From the NCBI GenBank assembly GCA_965233665.1, contig CBDDTG010000042.1, positions 1 through 64,000 on the forward strand: a stretch of DNA of 64,000 nt, read 5' to 3'. This DNA comes from Bacterioplanes sp965233665 (GTDB lineage: Bacteria > Pseudomonadota > Gammaproteobacteria > Pseudomonadales > Oceanobacteraceae). Position numbers and translations under genes: made by a program. Position 1 is the stretch's first letter. Each line of letters begins with the position of its first letter. Positions 16,353 to 25,089 of the stretch are shown here, in pieces. The notes beneath the pieces were generated by a model. The model worked only from the letters and a program-made list of their open reading frames with translations. It did no database searches and was not told the origin of the DNA.

Positions 16353-17510
16353 ATGACCGATACGAATGCTCCGCTGGTGATTATTGGCTCCGGGTTGGCC
16401 GGTTACAATTTGGCCAAAGAGGTGCGCAAACTGGCACCCGATCAGCCCATTTTGATGATTACCGCCGACGATGGCGCCAACTACTCCAAGCCGATGTTAT
16501 CGACGGGCTTTGGCAAAGATAAAAGCGCGCAGCAATTAGCCATGGCGTCAGCAGCAGACATGGCCGAGCAGCTCAACTTGGTGATTCGCACCCACACTCG
16601 CGTGACGCACATCGACTCTGACCGCAAAAATGTGTTTATTGGCGAAGAGCCTGTGCCATACAGCAAGCTGGTGCTGGCCTGGGGGGCTGAGGTCGTACCG
16701 CCGCGCTTTGAAGGCGCCGACAGCGAGCGCGTGCTGGCGATTAATGACTTGGATGATTACACGCGTTTTCGCCAAGCGCTGCAGGGCAAGCGCAAAGTAC
16801 TGATTATGGGCGCCGGTTTGATTGGTTGTGAGTTTGCCAATGACCTCAGCAACGGTGGCATCGAAGCCGAAGTGGTCGCACCCTGTGACCAGGTACTGCC
16901 TGGGCTATTGCCAGCGGCAGCAGCAAAAGCGGTGCAGCAGGGCTTGGAGTCATTGGGGGTGCGTTTTCATTTGGGGCCTTTGGTGTCGCGTATCGAAGAA
17001 AGCGCGGCTGGCATTCGCGCGACCTTGAGCAACGGCGAGCACGTTGATGCTGATCTGGTGTTGTCTGCCATTGGCTTGAAGCCGCGTATCGACCTTGCGG
17101 TGAAGGCGGGCTTAAAGGTCAATCGTGGGATTTGTGTCGATCGTCAGTTGCAAACCAGTGAGCCAGATATTTATGCCCTGGGCGATTGTGCCGAAATCGA
17201 CGGACAGGTGTTGCTGTATGTATTGCCGCTGATGACGTCGGCGCGGGCGTTAGCGAAAACCCTAACGGGCAGTGCGACGGACGTGAGCTTTGGCCCCATG
17301 CCGGTGACTATCAAAACCCCGGTGGTGCCTGTGGTGGTTAGCCCACCTAAGCCAGAACTGGACGGTGAATGGCAGATTGAGGTCGATGGCAGCGCCGTGC
17401 GGGCAGAATTTCGTGCGCCAAACGGCGATTTACTGGGATACGCTTTGACCGGCGACAAAGTTAGCAATAAAGTAGCGCTCAACAAAGAACTGCCGCCTTT
17501 GTTACCCTGA
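16353..17510 (+). CDS. Rubredoxin-NAD(+) reductase
   Basis: FAD enzyme of 385 residues that passes electrons from NAD(P)H to rubredoxin. It has an FAD-binding IIGSGLAG motif at about 10-17, an NAD-binding IMGAGLIG motif at about 149-156 and the second FAD motif DIYALGDCAEI near 268-278. A C-terminal domain of about 65 residues follows, as in AlkT/RubB-type reductases. Rubredoxin is directly upstream. Confidence 0.92.
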   Translation: MTDTNAPLVIIGSGLAGYNLAKEVRKLAPDQPILMITADDGANYSKPMLSTGFGKDKSAQQLAMASAADMAEQLNLVIRTHTRVTHIDSDRKNVFIGEEPVPYSKLVLAWGAEVVPPRFEGADSERVLAINDLDDYTRFRQALQGKRKVLIMGAGLIGCEFANDLSNGGIEAEVVAPCDQVLPGLLPAAAAKAVQQGLESLGVRFHLGPLVSRIEESAAGIRATLSNGEHVDADLVLSAIGLKPRIDLAVKAGLKVNRGICVDRQLQTSEPDIYALGDCAEIDGQVLLYVLPLMTSARALAKTLTGSATDVSFGPMPVTIKTPVVPVVVSPPKPELDGEWQIEVDGSAVRAEFRAPNGDLLGYALTGDKVSNKVALNKELPPLLP

Positions 17511-17521
17511 CGGCGGCAGTT
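17488..17521 (+). terminator. Hairpin overlapping the end of rubredoxin reductase
   Basis: A perfect 10 bp stem (17488-17497 with 17512-17521) spans the last codons and the stop of the reductase gene. Only a short T stretch follows. Confidence 0.45.
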
Positions 17522-17574
17522 TAGTCTGTGCACCGATTTGACGGTGCTGAGTCAATCAATATAGGAAGTTACAC

Positions 17575-17847
17575 ATGCGTAAACCAGAACTGGCGGCAGC
17601 CATCGCAGAAGCAACTGATCTGAGCAAAGAAAAAGCTGCAGAGGTGATTACTGCTTTTACTGACCAGGTCGCTAAAGCGCTGGGCGAAGGTGACACCGTC
17701 AGCCTGATCGGTTTTGGCACTTTTGAAGTTCGTGACCGTGCTGAGCGTCAGGGCAAAAACCCGCAAACCGGTGAGCCAATCACCATCGCTGCGGCCAAAG
17801 TACCGGCATTCAAGCCAGGTAAAGGCCTGAAGGACTCAGTGCAATAA
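17575..17847 (+). CDS. hup: HU family DNA-binding protein
   Basis: Nucleoid protein of 90 residues that bends and compacts DNA as a dimer. It shows the helical base (MRKPELAAAIAEATDLSKEKA) and the beta-arm signature GFGTFEVRDRAERQGKNPQTGE with the intercalating proline in NPQTG, and ends FKPGKGLKDSVQ. It is HU alpha/beta rather than IHF, because IHF-specific signatures are absent. Confidence 0.95.
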   Translation: MRKPELAAAIAEATDLSKEKAAEVITAFTDQVAKALGEGDTVSLIGFGTFEVRDRAERQGKNPQTGEPITIAAAKVPAFKPGKGLKDSVQ

Positions 17848-17864
17848 GCACCCAAGACGCCCAG

Positions 17865-18398
17865 TTGCTGACCCGTGAATGGGTTCAGCAACTGGTCATC
17901 GGTGAGGGCTTATGCCCATTCGCAGCACCGGTGTTTGAGCAACTGCGCATTGACGTGTGTGACCAGCGTGACCTGGCCGATCTGACTCACGCTTTCCTCA
18001 AGCTACTGCTAGAAGTGGCCGCTGCTGCCCCGCAGCAATTACCCACTGCACTGTTTGTTGTTCCCAGCGCTTTAGCCGACTTTTATGACTACCTCGATTG
18101 GTGCGACTTGTGCGATCAGTTGCTGGTTGATCAAGGTTTAGAAGGCGAGTTGCAACTGGCGACGTTTCATCCGCAGTATGTGTTTGCCGGTGAAGAAGCG
18201 GATGATTTGTCCAACTTCTCTAATCGCTCTCCGTACCCCATGTTGCACATCATCCGTGAAGCCGACATCGAAGCCGCACTGGCAGAGGTCAGCCACCCGG
18301 AGCGCATTCCTGAGCGTAACCGCAAGCACCTACGCCGCTTGGGGCGTCAAGGACTCTTGCAAGCAGCCCCGGCTCTGGCAAAATCCGGCCTCCTGTAG
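17865..18398 (+). CDS. DUF1415 family protein
   Basis: Protein of about 177 residues. The start REWVQQLVIGEGLCPFA and the central FHPQYVFAGEEADDLSNFSNRSPYPMLHIIREADIE fit the DUF1415 family, whose function is unknown. The given start is TTG at 17865, which lacks a ribosome site. In the same frame ATA AGC ACC CAA begins at 17844, overlaps the HU stop and has AAGGA at 17830-17834 with ideal spacing, so initiation at that rare ATA is possible (see findings). It is probably cotranscribed with HU. Confidence 0.8.
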   Translation: MLTREWVQQLVIGEGLCPFAAPVFEQLRIDVCDQRDLADLTHAFLKLLLEVAAAAPQQLPTALFVVPSALADFYDYLDWCDLCDQLLVDQGLEGELQLATFHPQYVFAGEEADDLSNFSNRSPYPMLHIIREADIEAALAEVSHPERIPERNRKHLRRLGRQGLLQAAPALAKSGLL

Positions 18399-18452
18399 CT
18401 GGCCGCGCGAACATCACCGCCGCTACTGTTTGTTCACAACCGAGGATAACCC

Positions 18453-18827
18453 ATGATTAAATTCCGCATGCTGCTTTGGGCGCTGGGCTTTATGATGAAA
18501 AAAGCCGCTAACAGTAACCCGGACTTTCAACAGCAGCTGCAAGGCAAAGACTTTGCTTTTCAGATGCAAACCGATGATGGCAAGGTGGTGCGAAGCTTCC
18601 GGGTCAAAAATCAGAGCGTTAAAAGCAAAGGCAAGGCACACAGTGAGCCGGCCTTCACCATCAGTTTTAAAGACGCCGACACTGGCCTTAAAATTCTGAC
18701 GGCAAAAGACAAAAATGCCTTTATGAAAGGCATTCAGGACAAAGACATTAAGGTGACAGGCGATCTGTCACTGGTGATGTGGTTCCAGGGCATTGCCAAA
18801 TACCTGAAACCGCGTAAGAAAAAATAA
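18453..18827 (+). CDS. SCP2-like (sterol-carrier fold) protein
   Basis: Protein of 124 residues. The central region (about 28-115) has the pattern of SCP2-type lipid-binding domains: FQMQTDDGKVVRSFRVKN, a strand EPAFTISFKDADTG and the helix-strand KDKNAFMKGIQDKDIKVTGDLSLVMWF. The first 20 residues are hydrophobic and may anchor it to the membrane; the C-terminus is strongly basic. It could bind a lipid or fatty-acyl ligand. The family assignment is from pattern only. Confidence 0.65.
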   Translation: MIKFRMLLWALGFMMKKAANSNPDFQQQLQGKDFAFQMQTDDGKVVRSFRVKNQSVKSKGKAHSEPAFTISFKDADTGLKILTAKDKNAFMKGIQDKDIKVTGDLSLVMWFQGIAKYLKPRKKK

Positions 18828-18848
18828 AGCGGATAACGGAGCCTGATT

Positions 18849-19595
18849 GTGATTTCGCGCATGTGTGTATGGTTGGCCTTGGTCAGCCCGGTTGCCTGGG
18901 CGCAAGCCACATCCCTGGCCAGCGTCGATGCCTCAGCGTCGGCATTGGAGACAACGACCGGTGTCGACATCACGCAGCAGGTAGCTGAGCTAATGGGTGT
19001 GGTTGGCTTGGCCGATCAGGCTCGCCATATCAGCCAAGCGGTGCTCAATGAACAGCAAGCCAGCTTAGGCGATCAATATCGGGTGGTGAATCTGGTGGCC
19101 TCTCAGTGGTCACCTCAGCACTTGCAGCAGTTGTGGCAGCAGGCGATGCCAGCGTTAGCCGATGACCAAGCCCAGCAGCTATTGCGCCAACTGCAGCAGC
19201 TGGCCTGGCAGCAAGCGAAGCAACGTGAGCGCCAAGCCATTCATGAGCAAGGGTCAGCCGAATATCAGGATTACGTCGGTCGGCTGCGCTTGCAGTCGCC
19301 TCCAGCAGAGCGTCTGGCGCTGATCAATGAGTTGAATCAGGCGATGCATTTTTCTGAACTGATGATTTTAACCCGCACCTCGGTTTATCAGCAGTTGCAG
19401 CAAGTGCTGCCGCAATGGCAAGCGCCAGAAGCCTGGCAACAAGGGGTAAAACAGCAAGTGCGAGAGTTTTTGTTGTATACCCACAGGCGCACACCGAATG
19501 AGCAACTGCAGGAGTTAACCCGGTTGTACCAGCAGCCGCAACTACAGCAGTGGTTGCAGCGCTTTGTGGCCGAGCTGCCGCAGGTTAGCGGTTAA
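18849..19595 (+). CDS. Exported Gln-rich hypothetical protein
   Basis: Protein of 248 residues that I do not recognise. The GTG start at 18849 is preceded by ACGGAG. A signal peptide is clear (MISRMCVWLALVSPVAWA, cleavage near residue 18). The mature part is helical and rich in Gln and Leu, with coiled-coil potential over about 85-145. It follows the SCP2-like gene by 21 bp, and its stop overlaps the convergent HDOD gene by 11 bp. Confidence 0.7.
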   Translation: MISRMCVWLALVSPVAWAQATSLASVDASASALETTTGVDITQQVAELMGVVGLADQARHISQAVLNEQQASLGDQYRVVNLVASQWSPQHLQQLWQQAMPALADDQAQQLLRQLQQLAWQQAKQRERQAIHEQGSAEYQDYVGRLRLQSPPAERLALINELNQAMHFSELMILTRTSVYQQLQQVLPQWQAPEAWQQGVKQQVREFLLYTHRRTPNEQLQELTRLYQQPQLQQWLQRFVAELPQVSG

Positions 19596-20979
19596 GCATT
19601 TGCGCCATGGCGCTCAACTCATCGAGTTGACCCAACACGTTTTCAGTCACTTCGTCGACGGTCTCTGCGGTTAAATCCAGCTCGTCTAACACATGCACTT
19701 CTGTGAGCTCGAAGGGGCCATCGCCAAAGCCATGCCGGCGCAAGCTGCGACAGGCAACATACAGCAGGTGTGCATACTCACGGTGCTCGCCATCGTACAA
19801 GGGATTGTGCTGATGGCGGGTGGCGCTGACCAGTTCATCCGGCATGCGCCATTGCTGCATTAAGCCGGCGCTGACTTGTTCGCGCGTCATGCCCAGCAAA
19901 TGCCGCTCAATGTAAAAACGGTTGATATGAGGGTTGGCTTCGATATGGCGGTTGACCAACGAAAACTGTGGCGGAAACACATGACCCAGCACCAAAAAGC
20001 CAAAGTTATGCAGCAAGCCACACAGGTAGGCCAGGCCGTGACTTGGACGGCGACGGCTGGGCATGCGTTTGACCAGCTCCCCACACAGGGTGGCGGTGAC
20101 GATGGCTTGTTGCCAAAACGGCGCGTAGCCATGTGGACCCTCTTTCGGCACGGTTAGGCTGCGGCCTAAAGCCAAGCCCAGCGCCAAGTTAATCACCAAA
20201 TCAAAGCCCAGCACCCGAATCACAGCTTCTTCGACGGTTTTCACTTCGCCGCGTACACCGTAATAAGGCGAGCGTGCCCAGCTCACGACTTGAGCGGACA
20301 TACCAGGGTCTAGCTCGACGGCTTGGGCCAAGCTGGCGCTGTCGGCATTGGGGTCGACCCGCAGTTCAATGATACGGCGTGCGGTTTCAGGGAGGGGTGG
20401 CAGATCTAAGGTTTCTTCCAGCCGTTGGCGGATGCGCAGCGGAGTAAACTGGCGAATCGCGGCTTCGACGTCGTTTAAATCTTGGTGACTGTCTTGGTGG
20501 TGCACATCCAGTGGTAGCGGTGCGGTGTAACAGCCAATGTGCGAACTGGCGGTGAGCGAACGAAACTGCTCCATCGGCACTTTTAACCACTGATGCTCCG
20601 CCCCGGAGACAATGTACAGCTCATCTTGCTCCAGCAAAGTTGTGTCTACCAGGCTATCAATTTCGGTGAGCTGAGGCAGTGCTGGCAGCTCAGATAACCC
20701 CAAGCGATGCTGCAGTTTTTTCAGCTCGGCAGACGACAGTGCCACAAACTGGCGCCCCAGTGCGTGCGCCAGCAGGTTCAAGTCCAGCATGCGATTGCCG
20801 GGCACCACGACTTGCACTTGGCCATGCTCGTCTTTTAAGAACACCATGTTGGCGACCTGAGCGGAATACGAAGCCGGCGTATTACTTTGCATAAGGCGGA
20901 GTAGTTCCTCGTCGTCTGTCAGCGTGTATTGAATGTGCCAATCATCTAGCACTTTACGTACCGTCGCCGGGATCGCCAT
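19585..20979 (-). CDS. YbaK-like domain fused to HDOD domain
   Basis: Protein of 464 residues. The N-terminal part (about 1-155) resembles the YbaK/ProX tRNA-editing fold: VRKVLDDWHIQYTL, VVVPGNRMLDLNLLAHALG and a GCYTAPL end. The C-terminal part (about 185-400) is an HDOD domain (LPPLPETARRIIELRVDPNADSASLAQAVELDPGMSAQV), a catalytically silent relative of HD phosphohydrolases used in signalling. It lies downstream of recG on the same strand. The editing activity is doubtful and the fusion is probably regulatory. Confidence 0.85.
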   Translation of the reverse strand: MAIPATVRKVLDDWHIQYTLTDDEELLRLMQSNTPASYSAQVANMVFLKDEHGQVQVVVPGNRMLDLNLLAHALGRQFVALSSAELKKLQHRLGLSELPALPQLTEIDSLVDTTLLEQDELYIVSGAEHQWLKVPMEQFRSLTASSHIGCYTAPLPLDVHHQDSHQDLNDVEAAIRQFTPLRIRQRLEETLDLPPLPETARRIIELRVDPNADSASLAQAVELDPGMSAQVVSWARSPYYGVRGEVKTVEEAVIRVLGFDLVINLALGLALGRSLTVPKEGPHGYAPFWQQAIVTATLCGELVKRMPSRRRPSHGLAYLCGLLHNFGFLVLGHVFPPQFSLVNRHIEANPHINRFYIERHLLGMTREQVSAGLMQQWRMPDELVSATRHQHNPLYDGEHREYAHLLYVACRSLRRHGFGDGPFELTEVHVLDELDLTAETVDEVTENVLGQLDELSAMAQMLNR

Positions 20980-21090
20980 ATCTTGTCCCCAAGGTTGTCA
21001 TGCTGAAGACATTGTAGCTGAGCACAGCACCCAAGCATTGATATGACGGTGCCAATATTGCTGGTCCAGTCACTTTCTGTCTTATCAATA

Positions 21091-23172
21091 TTATACGCTG
21101 GCAAAGCGCTCAGCGTCGCCCAGCCAGCGGCGAATCAAGGGTTCTACTGCTTCTGGATGATGCTGCCAGATTTGCTCGGCCATGGTGCGCACTTGCGGCA
21201 GCAAATCACCATCGCGCTGTAAGTCTGCAATGCGCAGCATTTGCAGGCCGGTTTGACGTGTGCCCAGCAGCTCACCGGGGCCGCGTATATGTAAGTCCTG
21301 CTCGGCAATATAAAAGCCATCTTGGCTGTCGCGCATGACTTGCAAGCGCTGCTTACTGGTCAACGACAACGGTGCTTTGTACAGCAACACGCAATGACTC
21401 TTGGCTGCGCCACGGCCAACCCGGCCACGCAACTGGTGCAGTTGCGCCAGCCCTAAGCGCTCTGGGTTTTCAATGATCATCAAGCTGGCATTGGGCACAT
21501 CGACCCCGACCTCAATGACGGTGGTTGCGACCAGTAGATCCAGCTCGTGTGCTTTAAACGCCGCCATTAGATTGGCTTTTTCGGCCGGTTTCATGCGCCC
21601 GTGGACCAAGCCGATGCGCAAATGTGGCAGCGCCTCGCGCAGCTCTTCAGCGGTGTTTTCTGCCGCCTGACATTGCAGCGCTTCACTTTCTTCGATCAGA
21701 GTACAGACCCAATAGGCTTGGCGTCCTTCACGGCAGGCACCGTCGACGCGGCCGATGACTTCGTCGCGGCGCTGATCGGTAATCGCGACCGTGGTGATGG
21801 GGCTGCGTCCGGGCGGCAGCTCATCAATGACTGAGGTATCTAGGTCGGCGTAGGCGCTCATCGCCAAAGTACGCGGAATGGGCGTGGCAGTCATGATCAA
21901 CTGGTGTGGCGACAAACCTTGCTGGCGGCCTTTTTCGCGCAGCGACAAACGCTGATGCACGCCAAAGCGATGTTGCTCATCGACGATCACCAGTCCTAAG
22001 TTTTCAAACTCGACGTCATCTTGAAACAGCGCATGGGTGCCGACCACCAGCCTAACGGCGCCGCTGGCGATGTCTGCCAGCGCTTGCTGACGGGCCTTGC
22101 CTTTGACCTTGCCCGCTAGCCAGCCACAGGCTATGCCCATTGGCTCGAACCAGCCACTGAGGTTGTGCAGGTGTTGCTCGGCCAGAATTTCCGTTGGTGC
22201 CATCAGCGCCACCTGATAACCAGCGGCTAACGCCTGGCAGGCGGCCAATGCAGCCACCAATGTTTTGCCGGAGCCGACATCGCCTTGCACCAAACGCAGC
22301 ATGGGGTAGGGCTTGCTCAGGTCGCCAGCAATCTCGTTAACGACTCGTTGCTGCGCCCCGGTGGGGGTAAACGGAAGCTGCGCCAACAGTTGCTGTTTTA
22401 AGCTTTGGTCATCGGCTAACGCGGGCGCTTGGTGGGCCTGCACCTGGGCGCGCAAGCGGTGCAGTGACAATTGATGCGCCAGCAGCTCCTCTAAAATCAG
22501 CCGTTTCTGCGCTGGGTGCTTGCCGTCTTCCAAGGTGCTGAGTTGAGTGTCGGCGGGTGGTTGATGCAAAAACAGCAGCGCTTGCTCCAGCGTGGGTAGT
22601 TGCCATTGCTGCAGCCAGTCAGCCGGCAGCAGGTCATTGAGGTCGACTTGCTGCTGGCGCAATAGCGTGAGCGACTGCTCGTGCAGAATGCGCAGACGTT
22701 GCTGGCTAATGCCGTCGGTCGCCGGATACACCGGCGTTAGCAGTGCCTCAAGGGGGGCATCCAGGCCTTCTTCCAGCAGTTGGTATTCAGGGTGATACAG
22801 CTCCAAGCCACTGGCGCCGCGTCGCGGTTCGCCATAGCAGCGAATGATGTTGCCGGTGCTGAACTGCTGCTTTTGCGCCGCGCTGAAATGATAAAAGCGC
22901 AGGCTAACGAGGCCACTGTGATCCTGCAGTTTGACCAGTAAACTGCGGCGCTTGCCAAACACCACGCTGGCGGCACGGACTTCGCCTTGGATGACCGCCG
23001 GGCGCATCGGTTGTAGCCCGCCAATCGGGGTAATGCGGCTGCGGTCTTCATAGCGAAAGGGTAGGTGAAAGAACCAGTCCGCCAGGTTAAAAATATTGAG
23101 CGCTTGCAGTTGCTCGGCCAGGCGTGGACCAATCCCCTTGATATCCGTGAGCTGGCTAACCCGAGCGACCAT
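21091..23172 (-). CDS. recG: RecG, ATP-dependent DNA helicase
   Basis: Branch-migrating helicase that remodels stalled forks and Holliday junctions. The 693-residue protein starts with the wedge/OB domain (LTDIKGIGPRLAEQLQALNIF). Helicase motifs follow: Walker A GDVGSGKT near 298-305, DEQH (IVDEQHRFG) near 396-404, MTATPIPRTLA and the C-terminal QLRGRVGRG. The length is the family norm. oxyR lies directly upstream (9 bp) on the same strand. Confidence 0.97.
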   Translation of the reverse strand: MVARVSQLTDIKGIGPRLAEQLQALNIFNLADWFFHLPFRYEDRSRITPIGGLQPMRPAVIQGEVRAASVVFGKRRSLLVKLQDHSGLVSLRFYHFSAAQKQQFSTGNIIRCYGEPRRGASGLELYHPEYQLLEEGLDAPLEALLTPVYPATDGISQQRLRILHEQSLTLLRQQQVDLNDLLPADWLQQWQLPTLEQALLFLHQPPADTQLSTLEDGKHPAQKRLILEELLAHQLSLHRLRAQVQAHQAPALADDQSLKQQLLAQLPFTPTGAQQRVVNEIAGDLSKPYPMLRLVQGDVGSGKTLVAALAACQALAAGYQVALMAPTEILAEQHLHNLSGWFEPMGIACGWLAGKVKGKARQQALADIASGAVRLVVGTHALFQDDVEFENLGLVIVDEQHRFGVHQRLSLREKGRQQGLSPHQLIMTATPIPRTLAMSAYADLDTSVIDELPPGRSPITTVAITDQRRDEVIGRVDGACREGRQAYWVCTLIEESEALQCQAAENTAEELREALPHLRIGLVHGRMKPAEKANLMAAFKAHELDLLVATTVIEVGVDVPNASLMIIENPERLGLAQLHQLRGRVGRGAAKSHCVLLYKAPLSLTSKQRLQVMRDSQDGFYIAEQDLHIRGPGELLGTRQTGLQMLRIADLQRDGDLLPQVRTMAEQIWQHHPEAVEPLIRRWLGDAERFASV

Positions 23173-23181
23173 GCGAATGGC

Positions 23182-24078
23182 TTAGCCCAGTTGGCACTGG
23201 CGAGCGGTTTCCAGCATCAGGTCGATGGCTTGACCACGTGGAAAGCTGATGCGCCACGCCAATGCCACGCTGCGATAAGGGGCCGGCGAGGTAAAGGGCT
23301 TGGTGGTCACCAAGTTGTGATCGATGTTGCTGATGGCAGACTCAGGTAATACGGTAATGCCCAGACCCGTGGCCACCATATGCTTGAGGGTCTCCAATGA
23401 GCTGCCCTCGGTGACGCTGCCCAAGCGGGTGTGGTGTTTGCGGCTTAAATCTGGGCAAAACTCAAATACCTGATCGCGAAAGCAATGGCCTTCACCCAGC
23501 ATCAGCAAATCTTCGTCGGCCAACATTTCTGGCTCAATGGCGTCGCGCTGGCACCAGGGGTGGCTGTGAGGCAATACCACCACAAAATTTTCATCGTAAA
23601 GCACCCGGGTAACGACATCCGGCTCGGTAAATGGCAGTGCAACGATGATGGCGTCGAGCTCACCATCGCGCAGCTGGCGCCGCAATACGCCGGTGTAGTT
23701 TTCTTCTAAGTAAAGCGGCATGGTGGGCGCGCGGCGGTGCAGTTGCGGCACCAAATGAGGGAATAAATACGGGCCAATGGTAAAGATGGCGCCGATGCGA
23801 AGTGGTGTGCTGAGCTGGTCTTTGCCGGCACTGGCCAGCTCCTTTATGCCACGTGCTTCCTCTAATACACGCTGGGCTTGAGCAACGATGCGCTCGCCTA
23901 ATGGCGTGACCCGAACGGCGCTTTTACTGCGCTCAAAAATTGCGACTTCCAGCTCGCTTTCTAACTTTTTTATCGCTACGCTCAGCGTCGGCTGACTGAC
24001 GAAACATTTCTCCGCCGCGCGGCCAAAATGGCGCTCTTGGGCGAGGGTGACGATGTATTTCAGCTCCGTCAGGGTCAT
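23182..24078 (-). CDS. oxyR: OxyR, peroxide-sensing LysR regulator
   Basis: Transcription factor of 298 residues that senses hydrogen peroxide through a reversible disulfide. The N-terminal helix-turn-helix is typical of LysR proteins (FGRAAEKCFVSQPTLSVAIKKLE). The redox pair is present at Cys199 and Cys208 (GEGHCFRDQVFEFC), the same numbering as in E. coli OxyR. oxyR next to recG is a known arrangement in Pseudomonas. A 9 bp inverted repeat just upstream may be its own operator. Confidence 0.95.
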   Translation of the reverse strand: MTLTELKYIVTLAQERHFGRAAEKCFVSQPTLSVAIKKLESELEVAIFERSKSAVRVTPLGERIVAQAQRVLEEARGIKELASAGKDQLSTPLRIGAIFTIGPYLFPHLVPQLHRRAPTMPLYLEENYTGVLRRQLRDGELDAIIVALPFTEPDVVTRVLYDENFVVVLPHSHPWCQRDAIEPEMLADEDLLMLGEGHCFRDQVFEFCPDLSRKHHTRLGSVTEGSSLETLKHMVATGLGITVLPESAISNIDHNLVTTKPFTSPAPYRSVALAWRISFPRGQAIDLMLETARQCQLG

Positions 24079-24092
24079 GATAAGTCTCTTGT

Positions 24093-24125
24093 ATAGGTAA
24101 GAAATACGCGATAAAGCTTACCTAT
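24093..24125. promoter_or_regulatory. Inverted repeat upstream of oxyR
   Basis: ATAGGTAAG at 24093-24101 and CTTACCTAT at 24117-24125 form a perfect 9 bp inverted repeat with a 15 bp spacer, starting 15 bp before the oxyR ATG. OxyR sites contain spaced ATAG/CTAT elements, so autoregulation is plausible, but the full four-element pattern is not visible. Confidence 0.5.
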
Positions 24126-24232
24126 CAGGGTGGTGAAAATAAAGCGTTCGGCAGTGGCTGGAATACAATAACTAAGAGAAGGCCACGGTTGGCCGTGGCA
24201 GCGCAAGTTTCCAGCAGTGGGGAGAGTAAGGT

Positions 24233-25084
24233 ATGGCGCGTATTCTGATTGTTGGGGCCGGTGATATCGGGGGAACGCTGGCTCGTCATCTGCAGCAACA
24301 GGGCCACGAGGTCACCACGGTACGACGCTCAGACAAGCCAATGGGCGAGGGCATTACCGCGTTACAGGCCGATGTGGCAGACCCAGAAACCTTAACGGTG
24401 CTGGAGCAGCCAGTGGATATCGTGGTGTACAGCGTGGCGTCACCAGAGTTTTCCAAAGAGGGCTATCACACCTTTTATTACAAGGGCCTACGCAATGTGC
24501 TGAAAGCCGTGCGTCGGCAATCGCCCAAGCGCGTGCTGTTTGTCTCTAGCTCCAGTGTTTACCATCAAATGGAGGGCGAGTGGGTCGATGAAACCACCGC
24601 CACCGAACCAGCCAGCTTTGCCGGCAAAGAAATGCTGGCCGCCGAGCAAGCGCTGTTGAAGGACAAACTACCCGGCACCGTGGTGCGCTTTACCGGAATT
24701 TATGGCCCAGGCCGTAATCGCATGATTGAACAGGCTCGCCACGGCGGCCATTGCGACCCGGAACCACCGGTATGGACCAACCGCATTCACCGTGACGATT
24801 GCATAGGAGTGCTGTCGCTGCTGATTGACCGTGCTTTAAACGAACAGCCGTTAGATGATGTCTATTTGGCCACCGATGATGAGCCGGCGACCTTGTTTGA
24901 CGTGTTGGAATGGATGAAAGACCGCATCGGTGATGTCGACCCGGATCACGACATGCCCGAGGTCACTCGCCGGGCTAACCGTCGCTGCAGCAATCAGCGC
25001 CTGAAAGCATTGGGGTATGAGTTTAAATACCCCAATTACCGCGAGGGCTATGACGAACTGCTCACCGCCATGGGATTGGTGTAG
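24233..25084 (+). CDS. NAD-dependent epimerase-like SDR protein
   Basis: Rossmann-fold protein of 283 residues of the extended/atypical short-chain dehydrogenase group. It has the nucleotide motif GAGDIGGTLA at residues 7-16, VLFVSSSSVY near 101-110 and a GIYGPGRNRMI segment near 157-167. The active-site YxxxK is replaced by an SFAGKEMLAAEQ context, as in YeeZ-like relatives, so catalysis is uncertain. A small hairpin (24182-24188 with 24193-24199) lies in its leader. It is transcribed away from oxyR. Confidence 0.82.
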   Translation: MARILIVGAGDIGGTLARHLQQQGHEVTTVRRSDKPMGEGITALQADVADPETLTVLEQPVDIVVYSVASPEFSKEGYHTFYYKGLRNVLKAVRRQSPKRVLFVSSSSVYHQMEGEWVDETTATEPASFAGKEMLAAEQALLKDKLPGTVVRFTGIYGPGRNRMIEQARHGGHCDPEPPVWTNRIHRDDCIGVLSLLIDRALNEQPLDDVYLATDDEPATLFDVLEWMKDRIGDVDPDHDMPEVTRRANRRCSNQRLKALGYEFKYPNYREGYDELLTAMGLV

Positions 25085-25089
25085 ACGCG

